DNA from: Candidatus Cryosericum septentrionale
GTDB lineage: Bacteria > Caldisericota > Caldisericia > Cryosericales > Cryosericaceae
Assembly (NCBI RefSeq): GCF_003570995.1
Contig: NZ_QXIY01000043.1
Location: 1-44,620, forward strand
Reading direction: 5' to 3'
DNA length: 44,620 nt
Shown here: positions 1-8,201 of the stretch, piece after piece
How positions within the stretch are numbered: position 1 is the first letter of the stretch
How the letters are laid out: each line of letters opens with the position of its first letter
Made by a program: the position numbers and the translations under genes
The notes under the pieces: model-generated
Seen by the model: the letters and a program-made list of their open reading frames with translations, nothing else
Database searches by the model: none
Told to the model about the DNA's origin: nothing

Positions 1-949
1 GCGGCCCGAGGGCACCGCTCGGGGGCCCGCCATACGCCTCAAGGCGTTCGAGCACGACGGATGCGGCCGGCACCATCCCAATGGGCAGGCGGGTCAGGAG
101 TGTGTGCCAGCTGGGCTCGGTTGCGATTAGAGCACGCAACTCCTTCACCGCACCGTCGGGATCGCCGGCCTGCGCCACCCCCATCGCGGCCCAGAACCGC
201 AGCTCGCTGTTCGACGGCGCCATCGCGCTTGCGCGCCGGTAGAGCGCAGCCGCCTGGTCGTAGAGTCCGTTCGCACCCGCTTCATCAGCCTGCTCGGCAA
301 CCGCGTAGGCTTCGTGCAGCCCGACCAGACGACGAAGCTCCCGCAGCGGCTCGGCGTGGTCCTCGACGCGCAGCGACAGCGACGTCTCCCACGCCTCCCC
401 GACGGCAGGCACAATCAGCATCGCGGCGGACTGACGCCCGCGGACATCGCCTCCGGCGAGCTCCCCCGCTTCGAGCGCGGCCAGCATCCGAACAGCCAGC
501 GGGGCGTCGGCTTGAGCGTCGAACGCCTCGAGCATCGCATCCCAAACGCTTTCGCCGGCGACTAGGTTCGCCTGGCAGGACACCCCGTCGCCATGGACGA
601 AGCCTGCGTTCGGGATGCAGTCGGCACCTGTGTGGGTGGCGAGACCCCCGCGCGCGTCAACGATTGCGACCTGCCGACCGTCGGCGCCGCTGTCTGCCGC
701 GACGAGCTGAGCAAGCGCCTCCTCCGCAGTTGCGCCGCGCTCAAGTAGCTCGAGGCCGCAGGGGCCGTAGCTCGGGTCAACCGCCCCTTGGCTCGCCACG
801 GCGCCGACGCCGGCTCTCGCCCACGGCACGAGCCCGCCGACGGAGAACCAGTGCGACTGGACGGCGACGCCGAGCTCGCCGGTACCTGCGTTCCGTGCCA
901 CGACGGAGTACGTTCCCTGCCGAGCAGGATTGCTCGTGATCCTTCTCAC
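1..949 (-). CDS. DUF1028 family protein (3' end cut by window edge)
   Basis: Reading the minus strand from a GTG at 949 gives 316 codons without a stop, running off the left edge. The product opens with MRRITSNPARQGTYSVVARN, continues with VAVQSHWFSVGG and GVGAVASQGAVDPSYGP, then NAGFVHGDGVSCQANLV: the hallmarks of the DUF1028 family, predicted Ntn-hydrolase-like proteins of about 200-330 residues with no agreed substrate. After about residue 220 it becomes an Ala-rich helical tail (LYRRASAMAPSNSELRFWAAMG), as in members with a C-terminal TPR-like part. An AAGGGG sequence lies 8 bases upstream of the GTG and supports the start. The plus-strand reading of the same bases is Arg/Pro/Ser-rich and looks like a shadow. 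Family assignment is firm; function is unknown. Confidence 0.85.
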   Translation of the reverse strand, partial: MRRITSNPARQGTYSVVARNAGTGELGVAVQSHWFSVGGLVPWARAGVGAVASQGAVDPSYGPCGLELLERGATAEEALAQLVAADSGADGRQVAIVDARGGLATHTGADCIPNAGFVHGDGVSCQANLVAGESVWDAMLEAFDAQADAPLAVRMLAALEAGELAGGDVRGRQSAAMLIVPAVGEAWETSLSLRVEDHAEPLRELRRLVGLHEAYAVAEQADEAGANGLYDQAAALYRRASAMAPSNSELRFWAAMGVAQAGDPDGAVKELRALIATEPSWHTLLTRLPIGMVPAASVVLERLEAYGGPPSGALGP

Positions 950-1451
950 GCTAATAGTCCCCTTGCCGGCCTTGTGTCTTGATCGGACTCAATCGATTAT
1001 CGCACTTTCCTCCTAACCAGGACAGGACCCAACGCCATCCGGCTGCCTGCCAGCCAGTCACCCTCGGCCTCGGACTCGACTGAACAAGAACCCATGGGCC
1101 GGGTGCACTCCTCTTCCATGGGGAACAAGGTCCGGCCAGGATTAACGCCGGGAAATGGCATCCGCAGTCGTTGGTCGCCTACGCATTGCCAGGCTAGAGC
1201 CGCTGATCTGACCTTCATCCTCATTCTCAAGGAGCAAGAGATACAGCATTCCTAGCCATTTGCCATTGCCCGCAATGCCATTTGTCAGCCCTCATCTGGC
1301 TAACCTCCGGCAAACGAACGCAATGTCACTCGATGGCTACCGATGCTACTCGACGCGACTCGCCTCGGGTTTCGTACGCTCGTGGCCGTTCCCAATGGCA
1401 CTCCACGGCGCGCAGTGGCAGAGTAGTCGATGCCTTTGCGCGGCGGAGGTC

Positions 1452-1476
1452 AGAGGTTCGACTCCCCTGCTAGTAT
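1452..1476 (+). tRNA. possible tRNA 3' remnant (T arm and acceptor-like)
   Basis: AGAGG-TTCGACT-CCCCT has the form of a T stem and loop, with one A-C mismatch in the stem, followed by seven acceptor-like bases. No matching 5' acceptor strand, clean anticodon arm or CCA is visible. It lies about 550 bp before an integrase, so it could be an old attachment site, but chance is a real alternative. Confidence 0.25.
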
Positions 1477-1694
1477 CAGCGAGCTCCGATAGCATCCCGG
1501 CAGCAGGCCGGGGCATTTGCAGGCCGATCCGGGCCCTAGGCCGAGCCCAAGACCTCTGACGGCCCGAGACCCGTGATCGTCAACCGACACCCGCTGCCCT
1601 CATCAGTGCCATGATTCTCAATCATGGTGTTCGCACAAGCTCCCAGCGGTTTGCGCAGGGGTACCGGCGGGGAGATGCGGCCATAGCTAGAACT

Positions 1695-1740
1695 GACCTG
1701 CACCCCTGAAATCGGTCCACACTGAGGTTATGATTCTCGG
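1695..1740 (-). repeat. 46-bp inverted repeat, left arm
   Basis: The reverse complement of these 46 bases matches 5449-5494 at 41 positions without gaps. The pair encloses the first integrase, the HEPN gene, the tRNA-Cys half and the MITE. Its role is unknown; it may be the ends of a composite mobile segment or two copies of an element end. Confidence 0.7.
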
Positions 1741-1883
1741 ACCGATATCGGATAGGCCAGTGGTCCCCACACAGAGGGGGATGAACCGCATAGGATCGAG
1801 AGCGTAGGAGGTCACCCGATTGTGTCTGGCCGGAGAAAGTCCGCCGTGTGCGGGCGGTCTTCTCGGTGCACCGACCCGATGCG

Positions 1884-2011
1884 GACCAGCCGCGCACCAC
1901 AGTGGTCGCCGTCTCCCCCATCTTCCGTGCTTTCGGTGCGCCTGGTCTCGTTGCTGGAGGTGTTGACCAGAGCGATGGTGTTCCCACGTTCACACGCACG
2001 AAGGGAGCGCC
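1884..2011 (+). promoter_or_regulatory. conserved integrase leader, copy 1
   Basis: About 128 bp directly before the integrase start are shared, with few changes, with 38398-38527 before the second integrase. A more diverged copy is on the minus strand near 11939-12055. The most constant block is CCGTGCTTTCGGTGCGCC. Conservation in three places, outside the coding frame, suggests it travels with the integrase as promoter, operator or part of an attachment site. The ribosome binding site GAAGGGAG is at its end. Confidence 0.6.
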
Positions 2012-3268
2012 ATGCAGGGTCACATCCGCAAGCGCAGCCGAGGCTCGTGGGAGTACATCATCGACATCGGCCCCCACCCCGCCCAGCGCTGCTCGAGCTG
2101 TCGCCGGCGCTTCTGGGTCGAGCGCCGCCCCAAGGCCGAGTGTCCCCGCTGCGGCGGCCGCCTAGCAGAGACCGAGGAGCGTCGTCGCCAGACCAAGGCC
2201 GGCTTTGCCAGCCGCAAGGAAGCCCAGGTGGCGATGAACAAGACCCTGGTCGCCGTCGAGGAGCACAGCTACGTTGCTCCCACGCACTTGAGCCTGCGCG
2301 AGTACCTGACCCGCGAGTGGCTGCCGGCGATCGAGGCGACGATCCGGCCGTCGACCTTTCGCAGCTACAAACAGCACGTCGAGTGTCACATCTGCCCGCA
2401 CATCGGCTCCGTGCAGATGCAGAAGCTTTCCGGAGCTTCCATCAACGCCCTCTATGCGAAGCTCGCCGTCTCGGGCAAGCGTGACGGCAAGAGCGGTCTC
2501 TCGGCACTCTCCATCCGTCACACCCACGCCACCCTGCATCGCGCCCTCAAAGACGCCGTGCGCTGGGAGCGCGTCAGTCGCAACCCGGCCGACGCCGCCG
2601 ACCCACCGCGGGTGAGCAGCGCCGGCGCACACGAGATGAAGACCTGGGATGCCAGGCAGCTGGCGGCCTTTCTGGGGGCGACGCGCTCCGACCGTCTGGG
2701 CGGTCTTTGGCATCTGTTGGCGATGACCGGCATGCGCCGCGGTGAAGCACTGGGGCTGCGTTGGGAGGACGTCGATCTGGAGGCGGGCAGGATCTCCGTG
2801 CGCCGTGCCCTGATCCCCAACGGCAAGGTCGTCGTCGTCTCCGAGCCCAAGACGGCGCGCGGTAGGCGGGCGATCGCGCTCGACCCCGAGACGGTGCTGG
2901 TATTGCGCGCCCAGGCCGCGCGTCAGCTCTCAGATCAGCAGCGCAAAGGCAGCACGTGGCGCGACACTGGCCTCGTGTTCACCAAGGAGGACGGCGAGGC
3001 CTGGCACCCCGAGGTCGCCAGTCGCTTCTTCCGTCAGGCGGTGAGACGCGTGGCGCTACCGACGATCCGCCTGCACGATCTGCGCCACACGCACGCGACG
3101 CTAGCGCTGCGGGCCGGGATACACCCCAAGGTCGTCAGCGAGAGGCTCGGGCATGCCACCATCTCGATCACGCTCGACACCTATTCGCACGCGATTCCGG
3201 CGATGCAGGAAGAGGCGGCGACACTGATTGCGGAGCTGGTGTTGACGGCCGCCCGGACTCCGGCCTAG
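2012..3268 (+). CDS. tyrosine recombinase/integrase with N-terminal zinc ribbon (copy 1)
   Basis: 418-aa site-specific integrase. A CxxC...CxxC zinc-ribbon-like module (C27, C30, C44, C47) sits inside the N-terminal region, followed by a core-binding domain (about 90-190) and the catalytic domain (about 205-400). Catalytic residues are visible: R243 in GMRRGEALGLRW, K280 in EPKTARGRR, H355 and R358 in LHDLRHTH, H381 in RLGHATI, and nucleophile Y391 in LDTYSHA. The start is set by GAAGGGAG five bases upstream of the ATG. It lacks the extra segment of integron IntI integrases and looks like an integrase of ICEs, phages or genomic islands. It is nearly identical in layout to the 38528-39775 protein. 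Likely intact and active in integration/excision. Confidence 0.93.
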   Translation: MQGHIRKRSRGSWEYIIDIGPHPAQRCSSCRRRFWVERRPKAECPRCGGRLAETEERRRQTKAGFASRKEAQVAMNKTLVAVEEHSYVAPTHLSLREYLTREWLPAIEATIRPSTFRSYKQHVECHICPHIGSVQMQKLSGASINALYAKLAVSGKRDGKSGLSALSIRHTHATLHRALKDAVRWERVSRNPADAADPPRVSSAGAHEMKTWDARQLAAFLGATRSDRLGGLWHLLAMTGMRRGEALGLRWEDVDLEAGRISVRRALIPNGKVVVVSEPKTARGRRAIALDPETVLVLRAQAARQLSDQQRKGSTWRDTGLVFTKEDGEAWHPEVASRFFRQAVRRVALPTIRLHDLRHTHATLALRAGIHPKVVSERLGHATISITLDTYSHAIPAMQEEAATLIAELVLTAARTPA

Positions 3269-3304
3269 AGAAATGGACTCGCCTGAACTGTCAATGTAGA
3301 TGTT

Positions 3305-3322
3305 CATGGGCAAACGCCCATG
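3305..3322 (+). terminator. hairpin after integrase copy 1
   Basis: CATGGGC-AAAC-GCCCATG is a perfect 7-bp stem with a 4-base loop, 36 bases after the integrase stop and 41 bases before the next start. No long T run follows, so it may be a weak terminator or a protein-binding palindrome controlling the HEPN gene. Confidence 0.45.
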
Positions 3323-3363
3323 TATTATCAGAATCCGCAGAGACGCGAGGTTGGAGGCGGGCA

Positions 3364-4713
3364 GTGCCACAGGAAGAGAGCGTCGGGACCGATAGCCGGT
3401 TTCTCGCGAGCCTCAAGACCTACGTCCCCGCTGCCCTTGCCCATCTGGACAGTCGACACCCTCCGGTGGACCCGGCGGCACTCGAGGAGAAGCCAGAGTG
3501 CATCATGTGGACTGCTCCCTCTGGCCAGCAGTGCTCTAGGGACCGCCGCAGGCTAGTTCTGGAAGATGAGCTCCACAACCTGGCCGAGTACGACGCGCTG
3601 CTTGCGGCCATCGAATCCGACCCTGCTGTCGCAGCCGTCGTCGGGAACTGGCTGGCAGCTGGCGGCATGGCAACCTACATCGACCAAAACGAGGTTGCCG
3701 ACGATCCCGTGCGCCAAATGGCTGTGCGCCTTGGCTCATTCGCTTGCGATCAGAACGAGCTCGATGCCACCTGCAAGGCGCAGGAACGTCGTCTTCGTTC
3801 AAGTACGGTAGACCAGACTCTCGTGGCCATCCTCTTCGGGTTCGATGCAGAACGAGCGCCGCTGCAGCTACGGGGTGGGGTCGAAGTCGACGCGCTGAAC
3901 GAAGACGAGCTTCGATTCTGCGAGTTCGAAGGCTTCAACGGACGTTGGACTGCTCCTCGATTCGGTGTGCGGTTTCGTCGAGCTCTCACGCGAGCGATTG
4001 GCGACGAGAACATCGTCCACGCGACAGGTGCAGAGGGACTCGCCTTTCAGACTGAGGGCCACAGCGCAATCCAGAGAGTGATCGAGGCGCTCCGGGTCTT
4101 CCAGGCTGGCGACTTCGCTTCTCCCGGCGTCTTCAGGTACTCATGGTTCCACGAGTTCCCCGTGTTCTCGATTGCTTTCGACCAGCGGAGCAGGTTCCTC
4201 GACGGCTACCATCTGGGAACAGCGCAAGGGAACTCATTCGCGGACTTCTTCCGTGAGTACATGTCGCTCCCGTCGAGGAATCCGATTGAGCTGGCGCTTC
4301 GACGCTTCGTCCTTGCTGGCGAGACTTCGCGCCCCGACGACCGCCTCGTCGATCTGGTAACGGCAGCGGAGTCTCTCTTCTTGGAAGGAGCACACGGCGA
4401 GCTGAAGTACCGACTCGCCATGAGATTCGCACAGTTCTGCGAAGACGCCGACTCCACCGGACCCCGACTGTACTTGTTCATGAAAGATGCCTACGACGCT
4501 CGAAGCGGACTCGTGCACGGCGTTGCAACCGCCGACACCCTACGCGTCCGGTCTCCGAAGGGCGATGTGATGGACTTCGACAGCTTCGTGCCACTGCTTG
4601 AGAGCCTTCTCCGCTCGTGCTTCGCAAAGGCCATCGGACTGGTCTCTGCAGGCACTTGGCCGCCCCAGTGGGAGACAGCCCTCTTGGAGCCCTGGGACAA
4701 GAACCGGTACTAG
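3364..4713 (+). CDS. Apea-like HEPN domain protein, candidate anti-phage effector
   Basis: 449-aa protein starting at GTG 3364, chosen because GGAGG lies six bases upstream; the open frame extends further but overlaps the integrase. The N-terminal two thirds are not recognised. The C-terminal third (about 305-440: ALRRFVLAGETSRPDDRLVD, LVTAAESLFL, then MKDAYDARSGLVHG) matches Apea-like HEPN domains. It carries the HEPN ribonuclease signature R-x4-H as R380-SGLV-H385. HEPN domains of this kind act as RNases in abortive-infection systems, and ApeA itself is a reported anti-phage protein. Its place between an integrase and a tRNA-Cys attachment-like site fits a defence cargo gene. No partner toxin or antitoxin is adjacent. 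The HEPN call is good; the anti-phage role is inference. Confidence 0.75.
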   Translation: MPQEESVGTDSRFLASLKTYVPAALAHLDSRHPPVDPAALEEKPECIMWTAPSGQQCSRDRRRLVLEDELHNLAEYDALLAAIESDPAVAAVVGNWLAAGGMATYIDQNEVADDPVRQMAVRLGSFACDQNELDATCKAQERRLRSSTVDQTLVAILFGFDAERAPLQLRGGVEVDALNEDELRFCEFEGFNGRWTAPRFGVRFRRALTRAIGDENIVHATGAEGLAFQTEGHSAIQRVIEALRVFQAGDFASPGVFRYSWFHEFPVFSIAFDQRSRFLDGYHLGTAQGNSFADFFREYMSLPSRNPIELALRRFVLAGETSRPDDRLVDLVTAAESLFLEGAHGELKYRLAMRFAQFCEDADSTGPRLYLFMKDAYDARSGLVHGVATADTLRVRSPKGDVMDFDSFVPLLESLLRSCFAKAIGLVSAGTWPPQWETALLEPWDKNRY

Positions 4714-4826
4714 GACGGCGAGCGACGGAGGGCTGGGAGTAGCCCCATGTCGGCGCAAATGGTGACTTTCGGCGACAAACCCCAGATGGCCGGACAGCTA
4801 AGGTGCCGATTAGCAGGGGTTTTTAC

Positions 4827-4872
4827 TGGAGGCGGCGACCGGAGTCGAACCGGTGGTGGAGGTTTTGCAGTC
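4827..4872 (-). tRNA. tRNA-Cys(GCA) 3' half only, probable attachment site
   Basis: On the minus strand the sequence starts at the anticodon loop (CTGCAAA, anticodon GCA) and goes on through the 3' anticodon strand. A perfect T arm (ACCGG-TTCGACT-CCGGT), a 7-base acceptor strand CGCCGCC, discriminator T and encoded CCA follow. GCA with U73 is the tRNA-Cys identity set. Upstream of the loop the expected 5' anticodon stem and D arm are missing, so this is not a working tRNA. Loss exactly at the anticodon loop is typical of att sites used by integrases that insert into tRNA genes. Confidence 0.8.
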
Positions 4873-5129
4873 ATGAGGGGGCGGAGGGCCGGATTATGTT
4901 GTCATATGTCGCCGGAAATGGGTTCTGAGAACGCCGGTCGAAAGTGGTGTTTTGCAGGTACTTCGCGTCGTTTCAACGGCTCATAGCCGGCGATTTCCGT
5001 TCACATACGCATCACCTAGCAGAACCGCCTGCCAGTAGCCTCGCCCAAGGCCACTCGCCGACGCACGCGCGTCGGCATCACGTCGGCGCGCAGAGCCTCA
5101 GCCGGAGGCGCCGCCAAGGCCGTCGCAGG

Positions 5130-5401
5130 CCTGAAGGACACAGAAACTCCCGCTCCATTGATGCCGCGAGCTCATGCTCGTGGATCAGCCCGCCAAGCAT
5201 GTCTGTCCGTCGTACTGGCGCGGTCGAGCTGACCACGACGGGTTCTCTTTCGCTGGTCTCTGACGCGCGCAGGCCCGAGTCAACGACGGGGCCGGGTAGA
5301 GCAACGCGAATCCCACCGGCGAATCCCTTCTTGGGAGGGTCAGGAGACCTGAAGGAAATGCTTGCTCAGCGACGTTGTCGAGAGTTTCTGTGCCCTTCAG
5401 G
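5130..5401 (-). mobile_element. 272-bp MITE-like derivative of the rve-type IS family
   Basis: The ends are inverted repeats: CCTGAAGGACACAGAAACTC at 5130-5149 and its reverse complement at 5382-5401, 19 of 20 matching. They resemble the ends of the IS at 14451-15628. Just inside the left end, minus-strand codons (about 5164-5210) read RTDMLGGLIHEHELAA, matching the transposase C-terminus RRDLLGGLIHEYELAA of the full-length copies. The right end shares TGCTCAGCGA with the full-length copy. The middle of the transposase is absent. This is an internally deleted, non-autonomous copy that could only move with a transposase supplied in trans. Confidence 0.7.
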
Positions 5402-5448
5402 GCATACAGCGCTACAGAGCGTGCGTGAGCTGGTCGGCGATTCACGGC

Positions 5449-5494
5449 CCGAGAACCATGACCTCAGGGTGGACCGATGTCAGGGGTTCAGGTC
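5449..5494 (+). repeat. 46-bp inverted repeat, right arm
   Basis: Inverted partner of 1695-1740 (41 of 46 identical), including the shared block GTGGACCGAT and the block TCAGGGGT. No gene is read through it with confidence. Confidence 0.7.
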
Positions 5495-5635
5495 GCAGTC
5501 GGCTGACGAACGCTGCCGACCGTTGGCAGGCGCTGACGGTCTTCCGGTGCCCAAGCGGAACCCAAGTCCTAGCGCCCTAGTTTCCGTCAAGTAGCAGGAG
5601 TAGAGTCGGCTGGTCCAATGCTCTCTGGGGGGACC

Positions 5636-6820
5636 ATGGCCGACCTAATCGCTACCTTCAACGCTTCGACGGGCTGGTCAGGAAAGACGATCACCTACGA
5701 GGACGGTCAGTTCATTCTTGAGGGGCAAGGTCCCGTCACGCCTGCAGACGTCCTTCGCTATGCCGACCAAGCTCAGCTTCAATGGGCACGCCCGGAGCTG
5801 GGGGATTGGGTGCGACAGGTGGCGGCGGGGCCGGCGACTCCAGCGGCGCACACGGCTGCTGCAGGTACCGCCACCGAGCAGGCTGGTGCCCACGGGGCGG
5901 ACGCAGTATCCACTGAGACCGAAGCCCAGGCGCCCGCGGTGGCGCCACTCGTGCGCCCGCCGGCCCAGCAACCGCCGCCTTCGTCGGTCCCGGCCTCTGG
6001 CGCTGGGCCTTCGTTACAGCCTGTGCCAATGCAGGCGGACTCTCTGTGTCCGGTCTGCCGTCAGGCGAGCCTTCAGGCGACCACGGTCAAGGGGGGCCTG
6101 AGCGGGCGGCATCACCCTGCCCTGCTCTGCCCCGTCTGCGGCGCCACGCTCGTCCAAGACAAGGGCGATGCGTCCCGCTTCAAGCTCGACAAAACGCACT
6201 GGCCCTCTCTTCCCGCCTGGAAGATCTACGCGCACAAGATGCTCTCCGTCGGTGAGTGGCGGCGCATCGCCGGCGGCGGGGACTCCGACGAGGAGCAAGC
6301 AGACCTCGACCTACACGTGGCGCTTGACCGCTTGCGCCAGGGCCGCGTGCCCATCACTAGCGGCCAGGAGGTGCCTATCCTCTTAAAGGCCGGCGAGCGG
6401 GCCCTTTTCGTCTGTGACGGCATCACCCTGCGCGAACCCAGGAGCGTCACGACGGGCTACTACGGCGGACCCAGTCTGCATGTGGCCAAGGGCTTGACCC
6501 TCCGCACGGGCGCCTTTCGCACGCAAAGCCATGAAGAGCTTAAGGAGATCGATAGGGGCAAGCTCGTCCTGACCAGCAAACGGCTCGTCTTCGCCGGTGC
6601 GCGGCGCACCGTGGAGGCGGCCCTCCCCAAGCTGACCGCAGTGGAAGCCTACTCAGACGCCATCGCCATCCGCCGGACGGGTAAGGCGAAGACTGAGGTC
6701 TTCTTGGGCCTCGACCGCGGCGCCTACACCTTCACCGTCGAGGGGCGCACCCACAGCGAGCCCTTCTCGGGTCTGATCTTGAAGTACGCCATCGAGGGCC
6801 TGCTGGCGCAGGGTGGCTAG
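5636..6820 (+). CDS. zinc-ribbon protein with C-terminal PH-like domain
   Basis: 394-aa cytoplasmic protein of unknown function. The N-terminal 70 residues form a small domain (MADLIATFNASTGWSGKTI). A Pro/Ala-rich linker follows (about 70-135), then a zinc ribbon with two CPVC knuckles (about 140-180). The C-terminal half contains GKLVLTSKRLVFAG, HSEPFSGLILKYAIEGLL and a beta-rich pattern typical of bacterial PH-like or GRAM-like domains, which usually bind lipids or partners. The ATG at 5636 has a G-rich stretch three to eight bases upstream; an ATG at 5618 in the same frame is possible. It stands alone between mobile elements. Domain layout is fairly clear; the role is not. Confidence 0.7.
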   Translation: MADLIATFNASTGWSGKTITYEDGQFILEGQGPVTPADVLRYADQAQLQWARPELGDWVRQVAAGPATPAAHTAAAGTATEQAGAHGADAVSTETEAQAPAVAPLVRPPAQQPPPSSVPASGAGPSLQPVPMQADSLCPVCRQASLQATTVKGGLSGRHHPALLCPVCGATLVQDKGDASRFKLDKTHWPSLPAWKIYAHKMLSVGEWRRIAGGGDSDEEQADLDLHVALDRLRQGRVPITSGQEVPILLKAGERALFVCDGITLREPRSVTTGYYGGPSLHVAKGLTLRTGAFRTQSHEELKEIDRGKLVLTSKRLVFAGARRTVEAALPKLTAVEAYSDAIAIRRTGKAKTEVFLGLDRGAYTFTVEGRTHSEPFSGLILKYAIEGLLAQGG

Positions 6821-7023
6821 GAGAAGCAACGCGACGTGAGCGGTGGCGTCCGCTAGGGTTCTGGGGCACGAGGATTCGGGCGCGCGGGTGCGTCTGACAC
6901 CTCTGAGGGTCGCCCGCCGTGATGCCGCACCGAGGGCTTCGACATGGTCGAGCAGCAAGGGCGCGCGCGCATTACCGCGCCATGGAGCAGCGTCTTGAGG
7001 ACGTTCGACGCACCCTCGAAGAG

Positions 7024-8201
7024 CGTGGGGTGCAAATACTCGATCACGCCGCGCTCTTGTACTCGTGGATGAGCCCACCGAGAAGATCTCGCCGCTGATC
7101 TGTCTGGCACGCTGTCGACCGCTTCGACCGGCGCAGCACTTTCGCGAGCCAAGAGCTGCAGTCCTCGATGCGGTCGCTTCTGGTTGTAGTGCTCCACGTA
7201 GATCCGAAGGACGCGATCAAGGTGCCGGGGGCCAAGGACCAGCAGCCAGTCTAAGCAGTCTGTGCGAAGCGTAGCTACCCAGCGCTCGGCGAACGCGTTC
7301 GCGTTCGGTGCCCTGATCGGCGTGCAGACCACCCGAGTGCCTTCGGTTGCGAAAACATCATCGAAGGAGCGAGAGAACTTGGCGTCGCGGTCGCGGATGA
7401 GGAACTTGATCCTCGCGCCCTCATCAGAAAGGCTCATCGCAAGGTTTCGGGCCTGCTGGGCGACAAAGACCGAGTCCGGGTTGCTCGTTGCGGCGGTGAC
7501 GTGCACGCGCCGAGTCCCGATCTCGATGAAGAACCCCACGTAGAGCGTCTTGAGAAGCGCCGTCTCGATCGTGAAGAAATCGCAGGCGATGATGCCTGAA
7601 GCCTGCGCCTCTAAAGAACTGGCGCCACGTCGGGCCGCGGCGGGGTGCGGGTCCGATCCCGTGACGGCGAAGCAGCATCGCGATGGCGGTAGCCGAGACG
7701 CGGATGCCGAGCTTCTGAAGCTCACCTTTGATCCTCATGTAGTCCCACCGCGGGTTCTCCTTGGCCATCAGAAGGATCAGTCGCCTGACCTCGGGATCGA
7801 TCGCCGGGCGTCCCGGCCGCCGATGCGGGCGTGTCCACTTTCGCGCCACGAGTCCTTTGTGCCAGCGAAGCAGCGTCTCGGGACGAACGAGGAACGTGTT
7901 CCAGCGGTTTCTCGGCAGGATCCGGCTTGCTGCAGTCAGCAGCGCGCGGTCCCGGCGCGAATACACGGCGCGCTTTACTTGGCGGCGAAGGATCGCCACC
8001 TGGTGGCGAAGCACGAGATTCTCAAGCTGGACTTGCGCGTCGGCGCGATCCTTGGAGGAGAAGATGCCGAGCAGTCGACGAAGCACCATATAGAGGAGTG
8101 AGGAGGGCACGGTCGCGATTCTGTCACGCACGGCTGGTTAGGCGCTAGCAGTGCTCGCGATGATGGTCCGGAGGGACATGATCGAGTATTTGTACCCGAC
8201 G
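7024..8201 (-). mobile_element. rve-type insertion sequence, copy 1 (about 1.18 kb)
   Basis: Terminal inverted repeats are plain: 7024-7046 and 8179-8201 match in 21 of 23 positions (core CAAATACTCGATCA). One transposase-derived frame fills the element on the minus strand. The length of about 1178 bp equals that of copy 2 at 14451-15628. The transposase stop codon falls inside the left repeat. Confidence 0.85.
7044..8131 (-). pseudogene. frameshifted rve integrase-core transposase
   Basis: A DDE transposase of the IS3/IS481-like kind. The N-terminal helix-turn-helix part (VLRHQVAILRRQ, FLVRPETLLRWHKGLVARKW, GRPAIDPEVRRLILLMAKEN) is in one frame. The rve core (ACDFFTIE, LIRDRDAKFSRSFDDVF, NAFAERWVATLR giving D-D-E, HYNQKRPHRGL) is in the next. 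The change falls at about 7608, where one extra G breaks an expected W-R-Q-F-L-R-A-Q run. A second frame change near 7090 is needed to reach the family C-terminus RRDLLGGLIHEYKSAA. A +1 shift here does not look like the -1 programmed slippage of IS3 elements, so I read it as inactivated. Sequencing error is the alternative. Confidence 0.8.

Larger units (their letters stand above)
950..2011. other. gene-poor stretch before the first integrase
   Basis: No convincing protein gene is seen on either strand over about 1 kb. The stretch contains a tRNA T-arm-like sequence (1452-1476), one arm of a long-range inverted repeat (1695-1740) and the integrase leader (1884-2011). The rest is short, low-quality open frames. 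Confidence 0.6.
4714..5635. other. 900-bp non-coding stretch holding element ends
   Basis: No convincing gene. It holds the tRNA-Cys half (4827-4872), a MITE-like element (5130-5401) and the right arm of the long-range inverted repeat (5449-5494). The remaining bases are unassigned. Confidence 0.6.

Noticed and set aside
61-939. 292-codon plus-strand open frame
   Set aside because: Arg/Pro/Ser-rich shadow of the DUF1028 gene, which reads on the minus strand with clear family motifs.
7600-7625. Programmed frameshift in the IS copy 1 transposase
   Set aside because: The change is +1 at a site without an A-rich slippery heptamer, and a second frame change is needed near the C-terminus, so decay is simpler.
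8137-8143. GTTAGGC as an attC core
   Set aside because: It lies inside the right end of IS copy 1 and has no paired arms or second core.
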